From an uncultured Oscillospiraceae bacterium (GTDB taxonomy: Bacteria; Bacillota_A; Clostridia; Oscillospirales; Acutalibacteraceae): a stretch of 41,919 nt of DNA. The stretch is from the NCBI GenBank assembly GCA_910589395.1, contig CAJUTL010000024.1, forward strand, positions 1-41,919, in the 5' to 3' direction. Positions within the stretch are counted from its first letter, which is position 1. Each line of letters opens with the position of its first letter. Under the pieces are notes generated by a model. That model made no database searches, was not told where the DNA came from, and was given only the letters and a program-made list of their open reading frames with translations. The translations under genes and the position numbers were made by a program. Positions 32,372-40,394 of the stretch are shown here, in pieces.

Positions 32372-32581
32372 ATGCCATTGACATTCGCAGGGCTCGGAGA
32401 AGAAAAAATGATCAAAAAGGTGGGGGGAACGCCGGAGGTAAAAAAGCACCTGGAAAACCTGGGCTTTGTAGTCGGCGGCACCGTAAAGGTGATCACGGCC
32501 ATGGGCGGCAATATCATCGTCAAGGTGAAGGAAGCCCGGGTGGCGATCAGCCGGGAAATGGCGCAGAAAATTTTGGTTTAA
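32372..32581 (+). CDS. feoA: FeoA family protein 1
   Basis: A 69-residue SH3-like small protein of the ferrous iron uptake system. Features: LTFAGLGEEKMIKKVGG, HLENLGFVVGGTVKVI and a final NIIVKVKEARVAISREMAQKI. FeoA is thought to regulate or stabilise FeoB. It is the first gene of the operon, with the second feoA 60 bases further on. Confidence 0.9.
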   Translation: MPLTFAGLGEEKMIKKVGGTPEVKKHLENLGFVVGGTVKVITAMGGNIIVKVKEARVAISREMAQKILV

Positions 32582-32641
32582 GGCAGACCGCTTTCCAAGC
32601 AAGCGGTCTGTGTAAAAGTATTTAGAAAGGAGGGCAAACCA

Positions 32642-32869
32642 ATGAAAACACTGCGGGAGGCGAAAATCGGCGACCGGGTAACGGTGGTAAGGCTCCACGG
32701 AGAAGGCGCGGTAAAGCGCCGGATCATGGATATGGGGATCACAAAGGGCGTAGAGGTGCAGATCCGTAAGGTGGCGCCGCTGGGAGATCCGGTAGAGGTC
32801 ACTGTGCGCGGCTATGAGCTTTCTATTCGAAAAGCGGACGCGGAGCTGATCGAGATCATGTCCGCTTAG
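32642..32869 (+). CDS. feoA: FeoA family protein 2
   Basis: A 75-residue FeoA paralogue: LREAKIGDRVTVVRL, RRIMDMGITKGVEVQI and PVEVTVRGYELSIRKADAELI, the standard FeoA layout. An AGAAAGGAGGG site precedes the ATG. Tandem feoA genes before feoB are common in Clostridia. It is separated from feoB by a palindromic element. Confidence 0.92.
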   Translation: MKTLREAKIGDRVTVVRLHGEGAVKRRIMDMGITKGVEVQIRKVAPLGDPVEVTVRGYELSIRKADAELIEIMSA

Positions 32870-33010
32870 GAGTCGTTTGAAAAATCGCAAACGTCGTCTT
32901 TTTGCCCGATTCGGACGGATTTCCGCGTTGGAGCTCCTGTGGTTCCTCCGCCTGGAAGCCGTCTCGCCTTGTACAAAAAATCCGACGCTTTCTCTATTTT
33001 CAAACAACCC
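32870..33010. repeat. 141-bp near-palindromic element within the feo operon
   Basis: The left end GTCGTTTGAAAAATCG pairs with the right end (reverse complement GTTGTTTGAAAATAGAG); matching continues inwards (CGTCGTCTTTTTG with CGTCGGATTTTTTG; GACGGATTTCC with GGAAGCCGTC) to a GAGCTC centre. It has MITE-like structure, encodes nothing, and would fold into a long hairpin in the transcript between feoA2 and feoB. Confidence 0.75.
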
Positions 33011-33114
33011 CTAAAGCGATACGAAAAACACAGGGGAGGGGCCCCAATTTTTTTCAGCAGGCGGTTAGTCTCGGCTATCTACCGGCTCTGCCTTGAAACT
33101 CAGAGGAAAGGAAC

Positions 33115-35625
33115 GTGAGTACCATGAAAATGCGGATCGCCCTGGCGGGCAACCCAAACAGCGGAAAAACCACCTTGTTCAACGCCCTGACCGGTTCCAA
33201 CCAATTTGTGGGGAACTGGCCCGGCGTAACGGTGGAGAAAAAGGAAGGAAAGCTGAAAAAGCACGAGGACGTCATTGTCACCGACCTGCCCGGCATCTAT
33301 TCGCTTTCTCCCTATACGCTGGAGGAGGTAGTGGCCAGAAATTATTTGATCGGTGAGCGTCCCGACGCAATTTTGAACATTGTAGACGGCACCAATCTGG
33401 AACGGAACCTGTATCTTACTACGCAGCTTACAGAATTGGGCATTCCGGTGGTGATTGCCATCAACATGATGGATCTTGTCAGGAAAAACGGCGATAAGAT
33501 CAATATGGAAGAGCTTTCCCGCACTTTGGGCTGTCGGGTGGTGGAGCTCTCCGCCCTGAAGGGGACGGGGATCGCGGAAGCGGCGCAGGCGGCCATTGAG
33601 GCGGCCAGGTCAGAAAAAACCGTGCCGATGCATACCTTTTCCGGCGCGGTAGAGCATGCCATCGCCCATATCGAAGAGGCGGCGGTCCACGAGCTGCCCG
33701 CTGAGCAGCAGCGCTGGTACGCCATCAAAATATTTGAGCGGGACGACAAGGTGCTGGAACAGCTTGCGGTAAAGCCCGAAATACAAAAGCACATAGAAGA
33801 GGATATCAAAGCCGCGGAAGTGGAGTTAGAGGACGACGCCGAAAGCATCATCACCAACGAGCGGTATCTCTATATTGCTTCTTTGCTGAAGGGCTGTTAT
33901 CACAGGAAAAACGCCGGACAGCTTTCCGTTTCCGATAAAATCGACAAGGTGGTCACCAACCGCTTCTTGGGTCTTCCCATTTTTGTTGCCGTGATGTTTG
34001 TCGTATATTATCTTGCCATGGTGACTGTGGGAACCTCCGCTACCGACTGGGCCAATGACGGCCTCTTCGGAGACGGCTGGCATCTGTTTGGCATCGGCAC
34101 CTCCGCCTATGAAGAGGCTGCCGAAGCCTATGGAGACAGCGATCAGATCATTGGCGCTTTTCTGGAAGAATACGGCACAGAGGAAATGGCGGAGGCGCTG
34201 GATGGGGAGAGCGAGAGCTATACCGAAGAAGGGGCCAAAGCGGCTCTGACGGCGTTAGCAGCCGCCGTGCCGGAAGACGCCAAGGTTACTTACGAGCTGG
34301 AGGACGAGGAAACTTTGGAAATCACAGCGGTTTCCGATACAGGCCGGGCACAGCTTCTGGACGCTGTGGAGCAGTATCTCAATACAGAATATAAAGAAGG
34401 CTTCGGCGCACCTGATACTGCCGCTTACGGCGTGTGGGTGCCGGGAATTCCGCCGCTGATCGAAGGCGGTCTGGAGGCGATCCACTGTGCGGACTGGCTT
34501 CAGGGCCTGATCCTGGACGGCATTGTGGCAGGCGTTGGAGCGGTGCTGGGCTTTGTGCCGCAAATGCTGGTGCTGTTCCTGCTGCTGGCCTTTTTGGAGG
34601 CCTGTGGGTATATGTCCCGTATTGCCTTTGTGCTGGATCGCATCTTCCGAAAATTTGGGCTTTCCGGAAAGTCCTTTATTCCCATGCTGATCGGCTCCGG
34701 CTGCGGAGTGCCGGGGATCATGGCCTCCCGCACCATTGAAAACGAACGGGACCGCCGTATGACCATCATGACCACCACCTTCATTCCCTGCAGCGCCAAG
34801 CTGCCCTTTATCGGCATGATCGCCGGCGCGGTGTTTGGCGGTTCAGCCTGGGTGGCGACCTCCGCTTACTTTATCGGAGTGGCTGCCATCGTGGTATCGG
34901 GCGTCATGCTGAAGAAAACAAAACTGTTTTCCGGCGACCCGGCTCCCTTCGTCATGGAACTGCCCGCCTACCACTGGCCCACTGTGGGGAACGTGATTCG
35001 TTCCATGTGGGAGCGAGGCTGGTCCTTTATCAAAAAGGCGGGAACCATCATTTTACTTTCCACCATTCTGGTCTGGTTTACGACCTACTTCGGTGTAGTA
35101 GATGGCACGTTCCGTATGCTCAGTGAGGAGGAGATCAATTCCTCGATCCTTGCTGCCATTGGCAGCGCCATCGCCTGGATCTTTACTCCTCTGGGCTGGG
35201 GGAACTGGCAGGCGGCTGTGGCCTCCATCACTGGACTGATCGCCAAGGAAAATATTGTGGGAACCTTGGGCATTCTGTACGGCGGCTCCGGCGGAGCCTG
35301 GGCGGGCTTCTCTGCGGCTTTCTCCGGGATCGCGGCCTATTCCTTCCTGGTGTTCAACCTGCTGTGCGCGCCCTGCTTTGCCGCCATCGGCGCGATCAAG
35401 CGGGAGATGAACAGCGCCAAATGGACCTGGTTCGCCATCGGCTACCAGTGCGGCTTTGCCTATGTGATCTCGCTGATCGTGTATCAGTTCGGCTCGGCCT
35501 TTACCGGAAACCTGAATGTTTTCGGGCTGATCGCGGCGCTGGTGCTGCTTGCCGGAATGCTTTATCTGCTGTTTCGTCCCTATCGGGAAGCAAACCGGCT
35601 GACTACCACTGTTCCCGTAAAATAA
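33115..35625 (+). CDS. feoB: Ferrous iron transporter FeoB with long extracytoplasmic insert
   Basis: An 836-residue Fe(II) transporter. The N-terminal G domain has GNPNSGKTT (G1), NWPGVTVEKKEG (G2), DLPGIYSL (G3) and NMMD (G4), followed by the helical regulatory domain. The membrane part has two Gate motifs, around CGYMSRIAFVLDR with SGCGVPG, and PCFAAIGAIKREM. Between the first helix (ending near 303) and the next (from about 463) lie roughly 155 residues, very rich in Glu and Asp; in most FeoB proteins this loop is about 40. Start is the GTG at 33115 (GAGG eight bases before) or the ATG at 33124. Confidence 0.95.
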   Translation: MSTMKMRIALAGNPNSGKTTLFNALTGSNQFVGNWPGVTVEKKEGKLKKHEDVIVTDLPGIYSLSPYTLEEVVARNYLIGERPDAILNIVDGTNLERNLYLTTQLTELGIPVVIAINMMDLVRKNGDKINMEELSRTLGCRVVELSALKGTGIAEAAQAAIEAARSEKTVPMHTFSGAVEHAIAHIEEAAVHELPAEQQRWYAIKIFERDDKVLEQLAVKPEIQKHIEEDIKAAEVELEDDAESIITNERYLYIASLLKGCYHRKNAGQLSVSDKIDKVVTNRFLGLPIFVAVMFVVYYLAMVTVGTSATDWANDGLFGDGWHLFGIGTSAYEEAAEAYGDSDQIIGAFLEEYGTEEMAEALDGESESYTEEGAKAALTALAAAVPEDAKVTYELEDEETLEITAVSDTGRAQLLDAVEQYLNTEYKEGFGAPDTAAYGVWVPGIPPLIEGGLEAIHCADWLQGLILDGIVAGVGAVLGFVPQMLVLFLLLAFLEACGYMSRIAFVLDRIFRKFGLSGKSFIPMLIGSGCGVPGIMASRTIENERDRRMTIMTTTFIPCSAKLPFIGMIAGAVFGGSAWVATSAYFIGVAAIVVSGVMLKKTKLFSGDPAPFVMELPAYHWPTVGNVIRSMWERGWSFIKKAGTIILLSTILVWFTTYFGVVDGTFRMLSEEEINSSILAAIGSAIAWIFTPLGWGNWQAAVASITGLIAKENIVGTLGILYGGSGGAWAGFSAAFSGIAAYSFLVFNLLCAPCFAAIGAIKREMNSAKWTWFAIGYQCGFAYVISLIVYQFGSAFTGNLNVFGLIAALVLLAGMLYLLFRPYREANRLTTTVPVK

Positions 35626-35650
35626 GTGAGAAGACAGGAGGAAAAGCTTT

Positions 35651-35854
35651 ATGCTTCATTGGCTTGCCGCAAATTGGGGAACGCTTTTGGCAGGAAGCGT
35701 TGTGCTGCTGATAGTAGCCGCTGTTTTGGGTTCTCTGATGAAAAATAAGAGAAAGGGCAAATCCGCCTGTGGCTGCTCCGGCGGCTGTGCGGGCTGTGCT
35801 CTCTGCGGCAGCTGTCATTCGGGGGAACCTGAGAAAAGGCTTTCCTCAAAGTAA
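35651..35854 (+). CDS. FeoB-associated Cys-rich membrane protein
   Basis: A 67-residue protein with one N-terminal transmembrane helix (TLLAGSVVLLIVAAVLGSLM), a basic stretch (KNKRKGK) and a tail with six Cys (CGCSGGCAGCALCGSC). This is the small partner often found directly after feoB in Clostridia (PF12669-like), suggested to help handle iron or the FeoB complex. It is 25 bases downstream of feoB and precedes a terminator. Confidence 0.9.
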   Translation: MLHWLAANWGTLLAGSVVLLIVAAVLGSLMKNKRKGKSACGCSGGCAGCALCGSCHSGEPEKRLSSK

Positions 35855-35865
35855 AACTTCAAAGT

Positions 35866-35909
35866 AAAAACCGCCGCGGTCAGGCAGAAGCCTCTCCGCA
35901 GCGGTTTTT
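35866..35909 (+). terminator. Terminator of the feo operon
   Basis: Stem AACCGCCGCGG/CCGCAGCGGTT with one mismatch and a 15-base loop, followed by TTTTTC. It can also serve the converging amidase gene. Confidence 0.8.
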
Positions 35910-35927
35910 CTTCTTCGGCGCCAGGCT

Positions 35928-36491
35928 CTAAAATCCAAAGTAGCTGAGCATACCGTTGTAAATTCCCCTGGCAAAGCCTCTGGGATCGTCCCGAAGTTTT
36001 TGGGCGTCGGCGGTGTTGCTCAGATAAGCCAGCTCCACTAAAACGGCGGGCATTCTGGTGCGGCGCAGCACATAAAGGGAAGGGTTGACGCGAACGCCGT
36101 TATCCCGGGTTCCAACCTCGGCTACAAGGCCGTTCAGAATATGTTGAGCCAGCCAGTAGGATTGGGTATTCTCCTGGTATACATATACCTCGCTGCCGTT
36201 GATGGCGGGGTTTGTGTTGGAATTGCAGTGAATGCTCACAAAATAATCGGCGGGCCAGGAATTTGCCATATTGACCCTGGCCTGCAGGCTGGTGGAGTTA
36301 TTGGTGCCCAAAATGGTGTCCGGCGTGGGGCGGGAGAGCCGGGCGGTAAAGCGGGGGTCGTCATTTAGCAGCTGAGCCAGATAGAGCCCGACCTCGTAGG
36401 TGATATCCTGCTCCACCAGGCCGTTTCCCACGGCCCCGGTATTGTGGCCTCTGGGGTTGTGGCCCTGGTCAACAAAAATGCGAATCGGCAT
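35928..36491 (-). CDS. N-acetylmuramoyl-L-alanine amidase (Amidase_3)
   Basis: A 187-residue zinc amidase that cuts the bond between muramic acid and the stem peptide. Zinc ligands His11, Glu27 and His88 are in DQGHN, LVEQD and SIHCNS; the catalytic Glu is Glu153 in LVELAYLSN. No signal peptide and no cell-wall binding domain are seen, so it is a bare catalytic domain that may act after lysis, in the spore mother cell (CwlD-like), or be exported another way. An AGGAGG site fixes the start at 36491. Confidence 0.88.
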   Translation of the reverse strand: MPIRIFVDQGHNPRGHNTGAVGNGLVEQDITYEVGLYLAQLLNDDPRFTARLSRPTPDTILGTNNSTSLQARVNMANSWPADYFVSIHCNSNTNPAINGSEVYVYQENTQSYWLAQHILNGLVAEVGTRDNGVRVNPSLYVLRRTRMPAVLVELAYLSNTADAQKLRDDPRGFARGIYNGMLSYFGF

Positions 36492-36607
36492 GGAAAGCGC
36501 CTCCTGATCAAACTTTTTCCATCTTATGCGTTGGGCGGCTTCTTTGTGCGCCTCAGGGCGATTCAAGGCAGCTTTGCCGGGGAAAAGAGCAAAAGTATAT
36601 TTTCAAA

Positions 36608-36636
36608 TTGACAAAAGCCGCCGCTTGCGGTAAAAT
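36608..36636 (+). promoter_or_regulatory. Promoter of tRNA-Arg
   Basis: TTGACA (36608-36613), 17-bp spacer, TAAAAT (36631-36636), ending 36 bp before the tRNA. Confidence 0.75.
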
Positions 36637-36672
36637 ACAAGGGAAGTGAGGAAACCTTGGTTCTTTGAATAC

Positions 36673-36747
36673 GCCTCCATAGTTAAACGGATATAACAGC
36701 CCCCTCCTAAGGGGCAGTTATCGGTTCGATTCCGGTTGGGGGTGCCA
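36673..36747 (+). tRNA. tRNA-Arg (anticodon CCU)
   Basis: A 75-base cloverleaf: acceptor arm GCCTCCA with TGGGGGT (two G-U pairs), anticodon arm GCCCC-CTCCTAA-GGGGC giving CCT, T arm ATCGG-TTCGATT-CCGGT, discriminator G and encoded CCA. Reads AGG codons. It has its own promoter and terminator. Confidence 0.92.
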
Positions 36748-36785
36748 AAAATCGGCAAGTCTCTTCAGTGACTTGCCGATTTTTT
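36748..36785 (+). terminator. Terminator after tRNA-Arg
   Basis: Stem AATCGGCAAGTC/GACTTGCCGATT (one unpaired T) with a short loop and six T. Confidence 0.85.
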
Positions 36786-36911
36786 CTTCTTCACTTTTCA
36801 CGAAACGGCAGGGCCGATTTTTGGGAAGCTAGAAGGTAGAGAGAATAGTGAAGAAGTCAATAGAAGTATCTGTTTTACGGCGGTGGAGAAACAGGAAAAA
36901 TCAAAAAAAGC

Positions 36912-36940
36912 TTGCTTTTTTTAAGGTTCCGTGCTATGAT
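36912..36940 (+). promoter_or_regulatory. Promoter of rpsT
   Basis: TTGCTT (36912-36917), 17-bp spacer, TATGAT (36935-36940). Confidence 0.6.
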
Positions 36941-36977
36941 TATTTCTGCGTTATTGGATAGCAAGGAGGTGTAACTC

Positions 36978-37238
36978 ATGCCGAACATCAAATCAGCGAA
37001 AAAGCGTGTCAAGGTGATCGCTGCCAAGACCATGCAGAATAAGGCGATCAATTCTGAGCTCAAAACGGAGATCAAGAAGGCCAACGCCGCTATTGAGGGC
37101 AATGCCGAAAACAAGGCCGCCGCTGTACGCGTTGCGATCAAGAAGATCGATCAGGCTGCCGCCAAGGGTATCCTGCATAAGAATACCGCTTCCAGAAAGA
37201 AAGCTGCTCTGGATAAGAAGCTGAACGCCAGCGCGTAA
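36978..37238 (+). CDS. rpsT: 30S ribosomal protein S20
   Basis: An 86-residue basic helical protein binding 16S rRNA. MPNIKSAKKRVK at the N-terminus and GILHKNTASRKKAALDKKL at the C-terminus are diagnostic. It has a strong AAGGAGGTG ribosome site and its own promoter and terminator. Confidence 0.97.
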   Translation: MPNIKSAKKRVKVIAAKTMQNKAINSELKTEIKKANAAIEGNAENKAAAVRVAIKKIDQAAAKGILHKNTASRKKAALDKKLNASA

Positions 37239-37283
37239 AGGCCGATGCGTCTGTTATGCTCTTTGCTGAAAAATAGAATTCAG

Positions 37284-37313
37284 AAAACCGAAGGGATTTG
37301 CCCTTCGGTTTTT
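37284..37313 (+). terminator. Terminator after rpsT
   Basis: AAAACCGAAGGG (37284-37295)/CCCTTCGGTTTTT (37301-37313), loop ATTTG. Confidence 0.9.
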
Positions 37314-37369
37314 AGTTTGTCTTTTGTCACATTTTGCGTTGGATTTTCTGAGGAGAGTTCTTTTTTCTG

Positions 37370-37398
37370 TTGACTTTTCTCGGGAGATTGGGTATCAT
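37370..37398 (+). promoter_or_regulatory. Promoter before the 49-aa gene
   Basis: TTGACT (37370-37375), 17-bp spacer, TATCAT (37393-37398). Transcription would begin at about 37405, at the left edge of the inverted-repeat element, making it the folded 5' leader. Confidence 0.65.
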
Positions 37399-37402
37399 AT
37401 TC

Positions 37403-37464
37403 TTAAAGTAGCACCGCAAATTTACGGCTATTGTCTTAAGCGATATATTGCGGTGCTGCCTTAA
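37403..37464. repeat. TTAA-ended inverted-repeat element, copy 2
   Basis: TTAAAGTAGCACCGCAA at the left and TTGCGGTGCTGCCTTAA at the right are inverted repeats with two mismatches in 17. Related to 20164-20247 (shared TTAAGGCA-type ends and CGCA core). Confidence 0.65.
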
Positions 37465-37499
37465 ATAGAGAAACTGAAATCCTATTCGGAGGTGTTCGT

Positions 37500-37649
37500 A
37501 TGAAAAAAGGAAGCAAGCTGGCTGTTTTTATCGGTGTGATCGCGGCGGTGGCGGCGGTAGTAGCCTCTTTGTCCGCACTGCTTCTGTATCTCGATAAAAA
37601 GCGGGACGAGGAAGAGTTGGAGCACTATCTGGATTGTTCTATTCAATAA
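37500..37649 (+). CDS. Small single-helix membrane protein
   Basis: A 49-residue protein: basic N-terminus MKKGSKL, one long hydrophobic helix (about residues 8-30), KKR, then an acidic tail DEEELEHYLDC. GGAGGTG is five bases before the ATG, and a good promoter lies 100 bp upstream, which makes a real gene likely. The family is not known to me. Topology should be N-out/C-in by the positive-inside rule. It precedes the aldo/keto reductase by 136 bases. Confidence 0.7.
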   Translation: MKKGSKLAVFIGVIAAVAAVVASLSALLLYLDKKRDEEELEHYLDCSIQ

Positions 37650-37785
37650 AGCCGAAACCTGAAAAGCAGTGTGGACGAGAAGCGGCGGCAGGGAAGAAAT
37701 GGTCTTTCGCTGCAGCTTTGTTGTGTCCACGCTGCTTTTTTATCAAACGGCGGTAAAGGCTGTGAAACGAGAGGAGCTTACCGAA

Positions 37786-38703
37786 ATGAAAAGGATCGAT
37801 CTGGGCGGATCCGGTATACAGGCCTCTGTGATCGGGCAGGGCTGTATGCGGATCGGCTCTCTGAGCGAAAAAGAGCTGAGTACATATTTGCACAGCGCAC
37901 TGGAATGCGGTGTAAACTTTTTTGACCATGCCGATATTTACGGGGGCGGAGGCTGTGAAGAGCTTTTCGGAAAGGTGCTGGCCCGGGAGCCCGGTCTGCG
38001 GGAACAGCTTGTATTGCAGAGCAAATGCGCCATTCACGATGGCATGTATGATTTTTCCAAGGACTATATTTTGCAGAGCGTAGACGGTATTTTAAACCGC
38101 CTGCATACGGATCATCTGGATTTTCTGCTGCTGCACCGCCCGGACGCCCTGATGGAGCCGGAGGAGGTGGGAGAGGCCTTTGACCTTCTGGGATCCTCCG
38201 GAAAGGTGCGGCAGTTCGGCGTCAGTAATTTCAACGCCCGCCAGCTCATGCTGCTGCAATCGGGGCTCAGGCAGAAGCTTCGGGTGAATCAAATGCAGTT
38301 TGGCCTGATGTGCACAGGCATGATCGACCACGGGATCCAAACGAATACCCGCTTTGCGAACGCGGCAGATCACGACGGCGAGGTGCTGGACTATTGCCGC
38401 CTGAACGGCATCACCCTGCAGGCATGGTCCCCATTCCAATACGGCTTTTTTGAGGGCACCTTCCTGGAGAACGATCAATTTCCGGAGCTGAACAAGGCGC
38501 TTGGGGAGATGGGCGAAAAGTATCACGTATCGAAAACCGCTATGGCGGCTGCCTGGATCCTTCGCCACCCCGCTAAGCTGCAGGTCATTACCGGTACAAC
38601 AAATATTCGCCGCCTTGCGGACATTTGCACCGCCGAATCGGTCGAGCTTACCCGCGCCGATTGGTACGCTTTGTACCGCGCCGCCGGGAATGAACTTCCA
38701 TAA
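37786..38703 (+). CDS. Aldo/keto reductase (YdhF-like)
   Basis: A 305-residue NADPH-dependent oxidoreductase. The catalytic tetrad is present: Asp47 and Tyr52 in FDHADIYG, Lys80 in LQSKCA, His117 in LLHRPD. The later GVSNFNARQLMLL and VITGTTNIRRL contact the cofactor. The internal ATG at 37786 has GAGGAG about ten bases upstream; the frame is open 39 codons before it but without family similarity. Substrate unknown. Confidence 0.92.
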   Translation: MKRIDLGGSGIQASVIGQGCMRIGSLSEKELSTYLHSALECGVNFFDHADIYGGGGCEELFGKVLAREPGLREQLVLQSKCAIHDGMYDFSKDYILQSVDGILNRLHTDHLDFLLLHRPDALMEPEEVGEAFDLLGSSGKVRQFGVSNFNARQLMLLQSGLRQKLRVNQMQFGLMCTGMIDHGIQTNTRFANAADHDGEVLDYCRLNGITLQAWSPFQYGFFEGTFLENDQFPELNKALGEMGEKYHVSKTAMAAAWILRHPAKLQVITGTTNIRRLADICTAESVELTRADWYALYRAAGNELP

Positions 38704-38708
38704 AACGA

Positions 38709-38751
38709 AAGAAACAGACGTGCTCCTTTTTTGAGGACGCGTCTGTTTCTT
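38709..38751. terminator. Terminator after the aldo/keto reductase
   Basis: GAAACAGACG (38711-38720)/CGTCTGTTTC (38740-38749), with A-rich and T-rich sides. Confidence 0.75.
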
Positions 38752-38838
38752 CATAGCAACCACCGGGCCTTAAGAATTTCTACTGATAGAACAAAGCACA
38801 TATCGAGGATCTGTATGCGTATCTTATCGGTACAAGTT

Positions 38839-39195
38839 TTAAGATTTATCTCTGGGCTTTGCCAGCAGAGCCGCCAGGTATCCGAAGAAAACGGCGGCGG
38901 CGGTTCCGGCGGCTCCAGCGGTAAATCCGCCGGTAAAGATGCCGAGAAAGCCCTTTTGCTGTACGGCCTCTTTTACGCCCTCGGAAAGGGCCCAGCCAAA
39001 GCCGGAAAGGGGAACCGTAGCCCCGCAGCCCGCAAAGTCCACCAGCGGCTTATAGAGCCCCAGTGCCCCCAGGACCACTCCGGCAGTAACATACAGAACC
39101 ATGATCCGGGCCGGGGTCAGCTTTGTCAGGTCGATCAGCAGCTGACCGATCACGCAGATCAGCCCGCCCACCCAAAAGGCATTTACGTATTCCAT
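38839..39195 (-). CDS. spoVAE: SpoVAE-like stage V sporulation protein
   Basis: A 118-residue membrane protein with three or four hydrophobic helices. The pattern FWVGGLICVIGQLLIDLT, LTPARIMVLYVTAGVVLGALGLY and the loop GCGATVPLSGFGWALSEGV is that of SpoVAE (the SpoVAEb type), part of the channel that moves dipicolinic acid into the forespore. Start at 39195 has GGTGA five bases upstream; a further ATG at 39207 is possible. spoVAC and spoVAD, its usual neighbours, are not here. Confidence 0.85.
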   Translation of the reverse strand: MEYVNAFWVGGLICVIGQLLIDLTKLTPARIMVLYVTAGVVLGALGLYKPLVDFAGCGATVPLSGFGWALSEGVKEAVQQKGFLGIFTGGFTAGAAGTAAAVFFGYLAALLAKPRDKS

Positions 39196-39322
39196 AACAT
39201 TCACCATACCTTTTTCTTTTCTGTTCCCTAGTATGTTCCAACAAGAAAAGACTATACATCTGCTACGAGATGGATAGTCTTTGATATAGAAAGCCAAGAG
39301 TTCGCAATAGGGGAAATAAAAT

Positions 39323-40129
39323 TCAACAAAGCAAAAGCAGCTTACTGAGTTCTTCCAAATCACGGAGAACAAAATCGGGCCTATACTTGCTGGCGGCAAG
39401 CAGCTCCGGCGTGGTTTCGCCGCTCATGACCAAAATAGAGGTAACGGCCGTACCGTCCGCCACGGCAATATCGGTATAAAGCCGGTCACCGATCACCGCC
39501 AGCTCCTCCGGCCGGCAGCCGGTGCGCTTCAGCAGGTAAGAAAGCGTGTGCCGGGAGGGCTTTCCGAAAAATTCGCATTCCACGCCGGTAGAGGCCTTGA
39601 CCAGGGCGGCAATGGAACCGCAGTCCGGAAGAAAGCCGTCCTCCACAGGACAGTTGAGATCAGGGTTTACGCCGTAAACGGGTTTTCTCCGCCGGATCAG
39701 GGAGCAGGCCCGAGAAAGCTTTTCATAGGTCAGCGTGGTGTCAAAGCCCAGTACCACGTAATCCGGGTCCTCTTCCTTCAGCGGAATCCCGGCCTTGCGG
39801 AAATCCTCCAGCAAAAACGGCGTACCCACCACATAGCAGCTTTCTCCGGGGTGGTGTTCTCTGAGCCATTCTAAAATCACATCGTTTGAGAGCAGCATCT
39901 GCTCCGAAGCGGCGGAAATTCCCATGCCGCGCAGCTTTTGAAGATAGGCTTCCCGGTTTTTTGAGCTGTTGTTCGTAAAAAAACAGAAATCCTTTCCGGC
40001 GCTTTTTATATTCTCCAAAAATTTTTTGGTAAAGGGAAAAAGCCGGTCGCCCAAATAGATGGTGCCGTCCATATCCAATACGAACATTCGAATGCTCTTC
40101 AGGCGTTTTTTCAGATCGCTGTGGTCCAT
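39323..40129 (-). CDS. HAD-IIA family phosphatase (NagD-like)
   Basis: A 268-residue phosphatase. The catalytic Asp pair is in VLDMDGTIY (Asp19, Asp21), motif II in FFTNNSS, and the metal-binding Asp in VIGDRLYTDIAVA; the C2-type cap lies between about 75 and 180. Such enzymes dephosphorylate nucleotides or sugar phosphates. The start follows AGGAAGG. It lies upstream of the spoVAE-like gene on the same strand (127 bp gap). Confidence 0.92.
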   Translation of the reverse strand: MDHSDLKKRLKSIRMFVLDMDGTIYLGDRLFPFTKKFLENIKSAGKDFCFFTNNSSKNREAYLQKLRGMGISAASEQMLLSNDVILEWLREHHPGESCYVVGTPFLLEDFRKAGIPLKEEDPDYVVLGFDTTLTYEKLSRACSLIRRRKPVYGVNPDLNCPVEDGFLPDCGSIAALVKASTGVECEFFGKPSRHTLSYLLKRTGCRPEELAVIGDRLYTDIAVADGTAVTSILVMSGETTPELLAASKYRPDFVLRDLEELSKLLLLC

Positions 40130-40280
40130 TCCCGTTTCCTTCCTTTTCCATTGCTGTTGGAGCCATTATACAGGCTTTCCGCCGATTTGTACAGGCTCAA
40201 AAAGTCACGATACAGAAGCCTGTTGGGTGCGGCCTTATAAAGAACGCCGGGAAAATTCAGAAAATTCAGAAAATAGGGGG

Positions 40281-40309
40281 TGTTATTTTTTTTCGAAATG
40301 CGGTATAAT
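40281..40309 (+). promoter_or_regulatory. Possible promoter for the GADGPT-motif gene
   Basis: Exact TATAAT (40304-40309) with a poor -35 (TGTTAT, 40281-40286) at 17 bp. Confidence 0.4.
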
Positions 40310-40394
40310 AAATGCTGAAAGCATAGAAACACCTGTCAGGCCTGTGCATGGCCGTTGGTGAAAAAATACATATCCGCGAAAAGGAGCTGTCAGC

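Noticed and set aside
36673..36747. tRNA-Arg as an attachment site for an integrated element
   Set aside because: No integrase and no repeated copy of the tRNA 3' end was found in the window.
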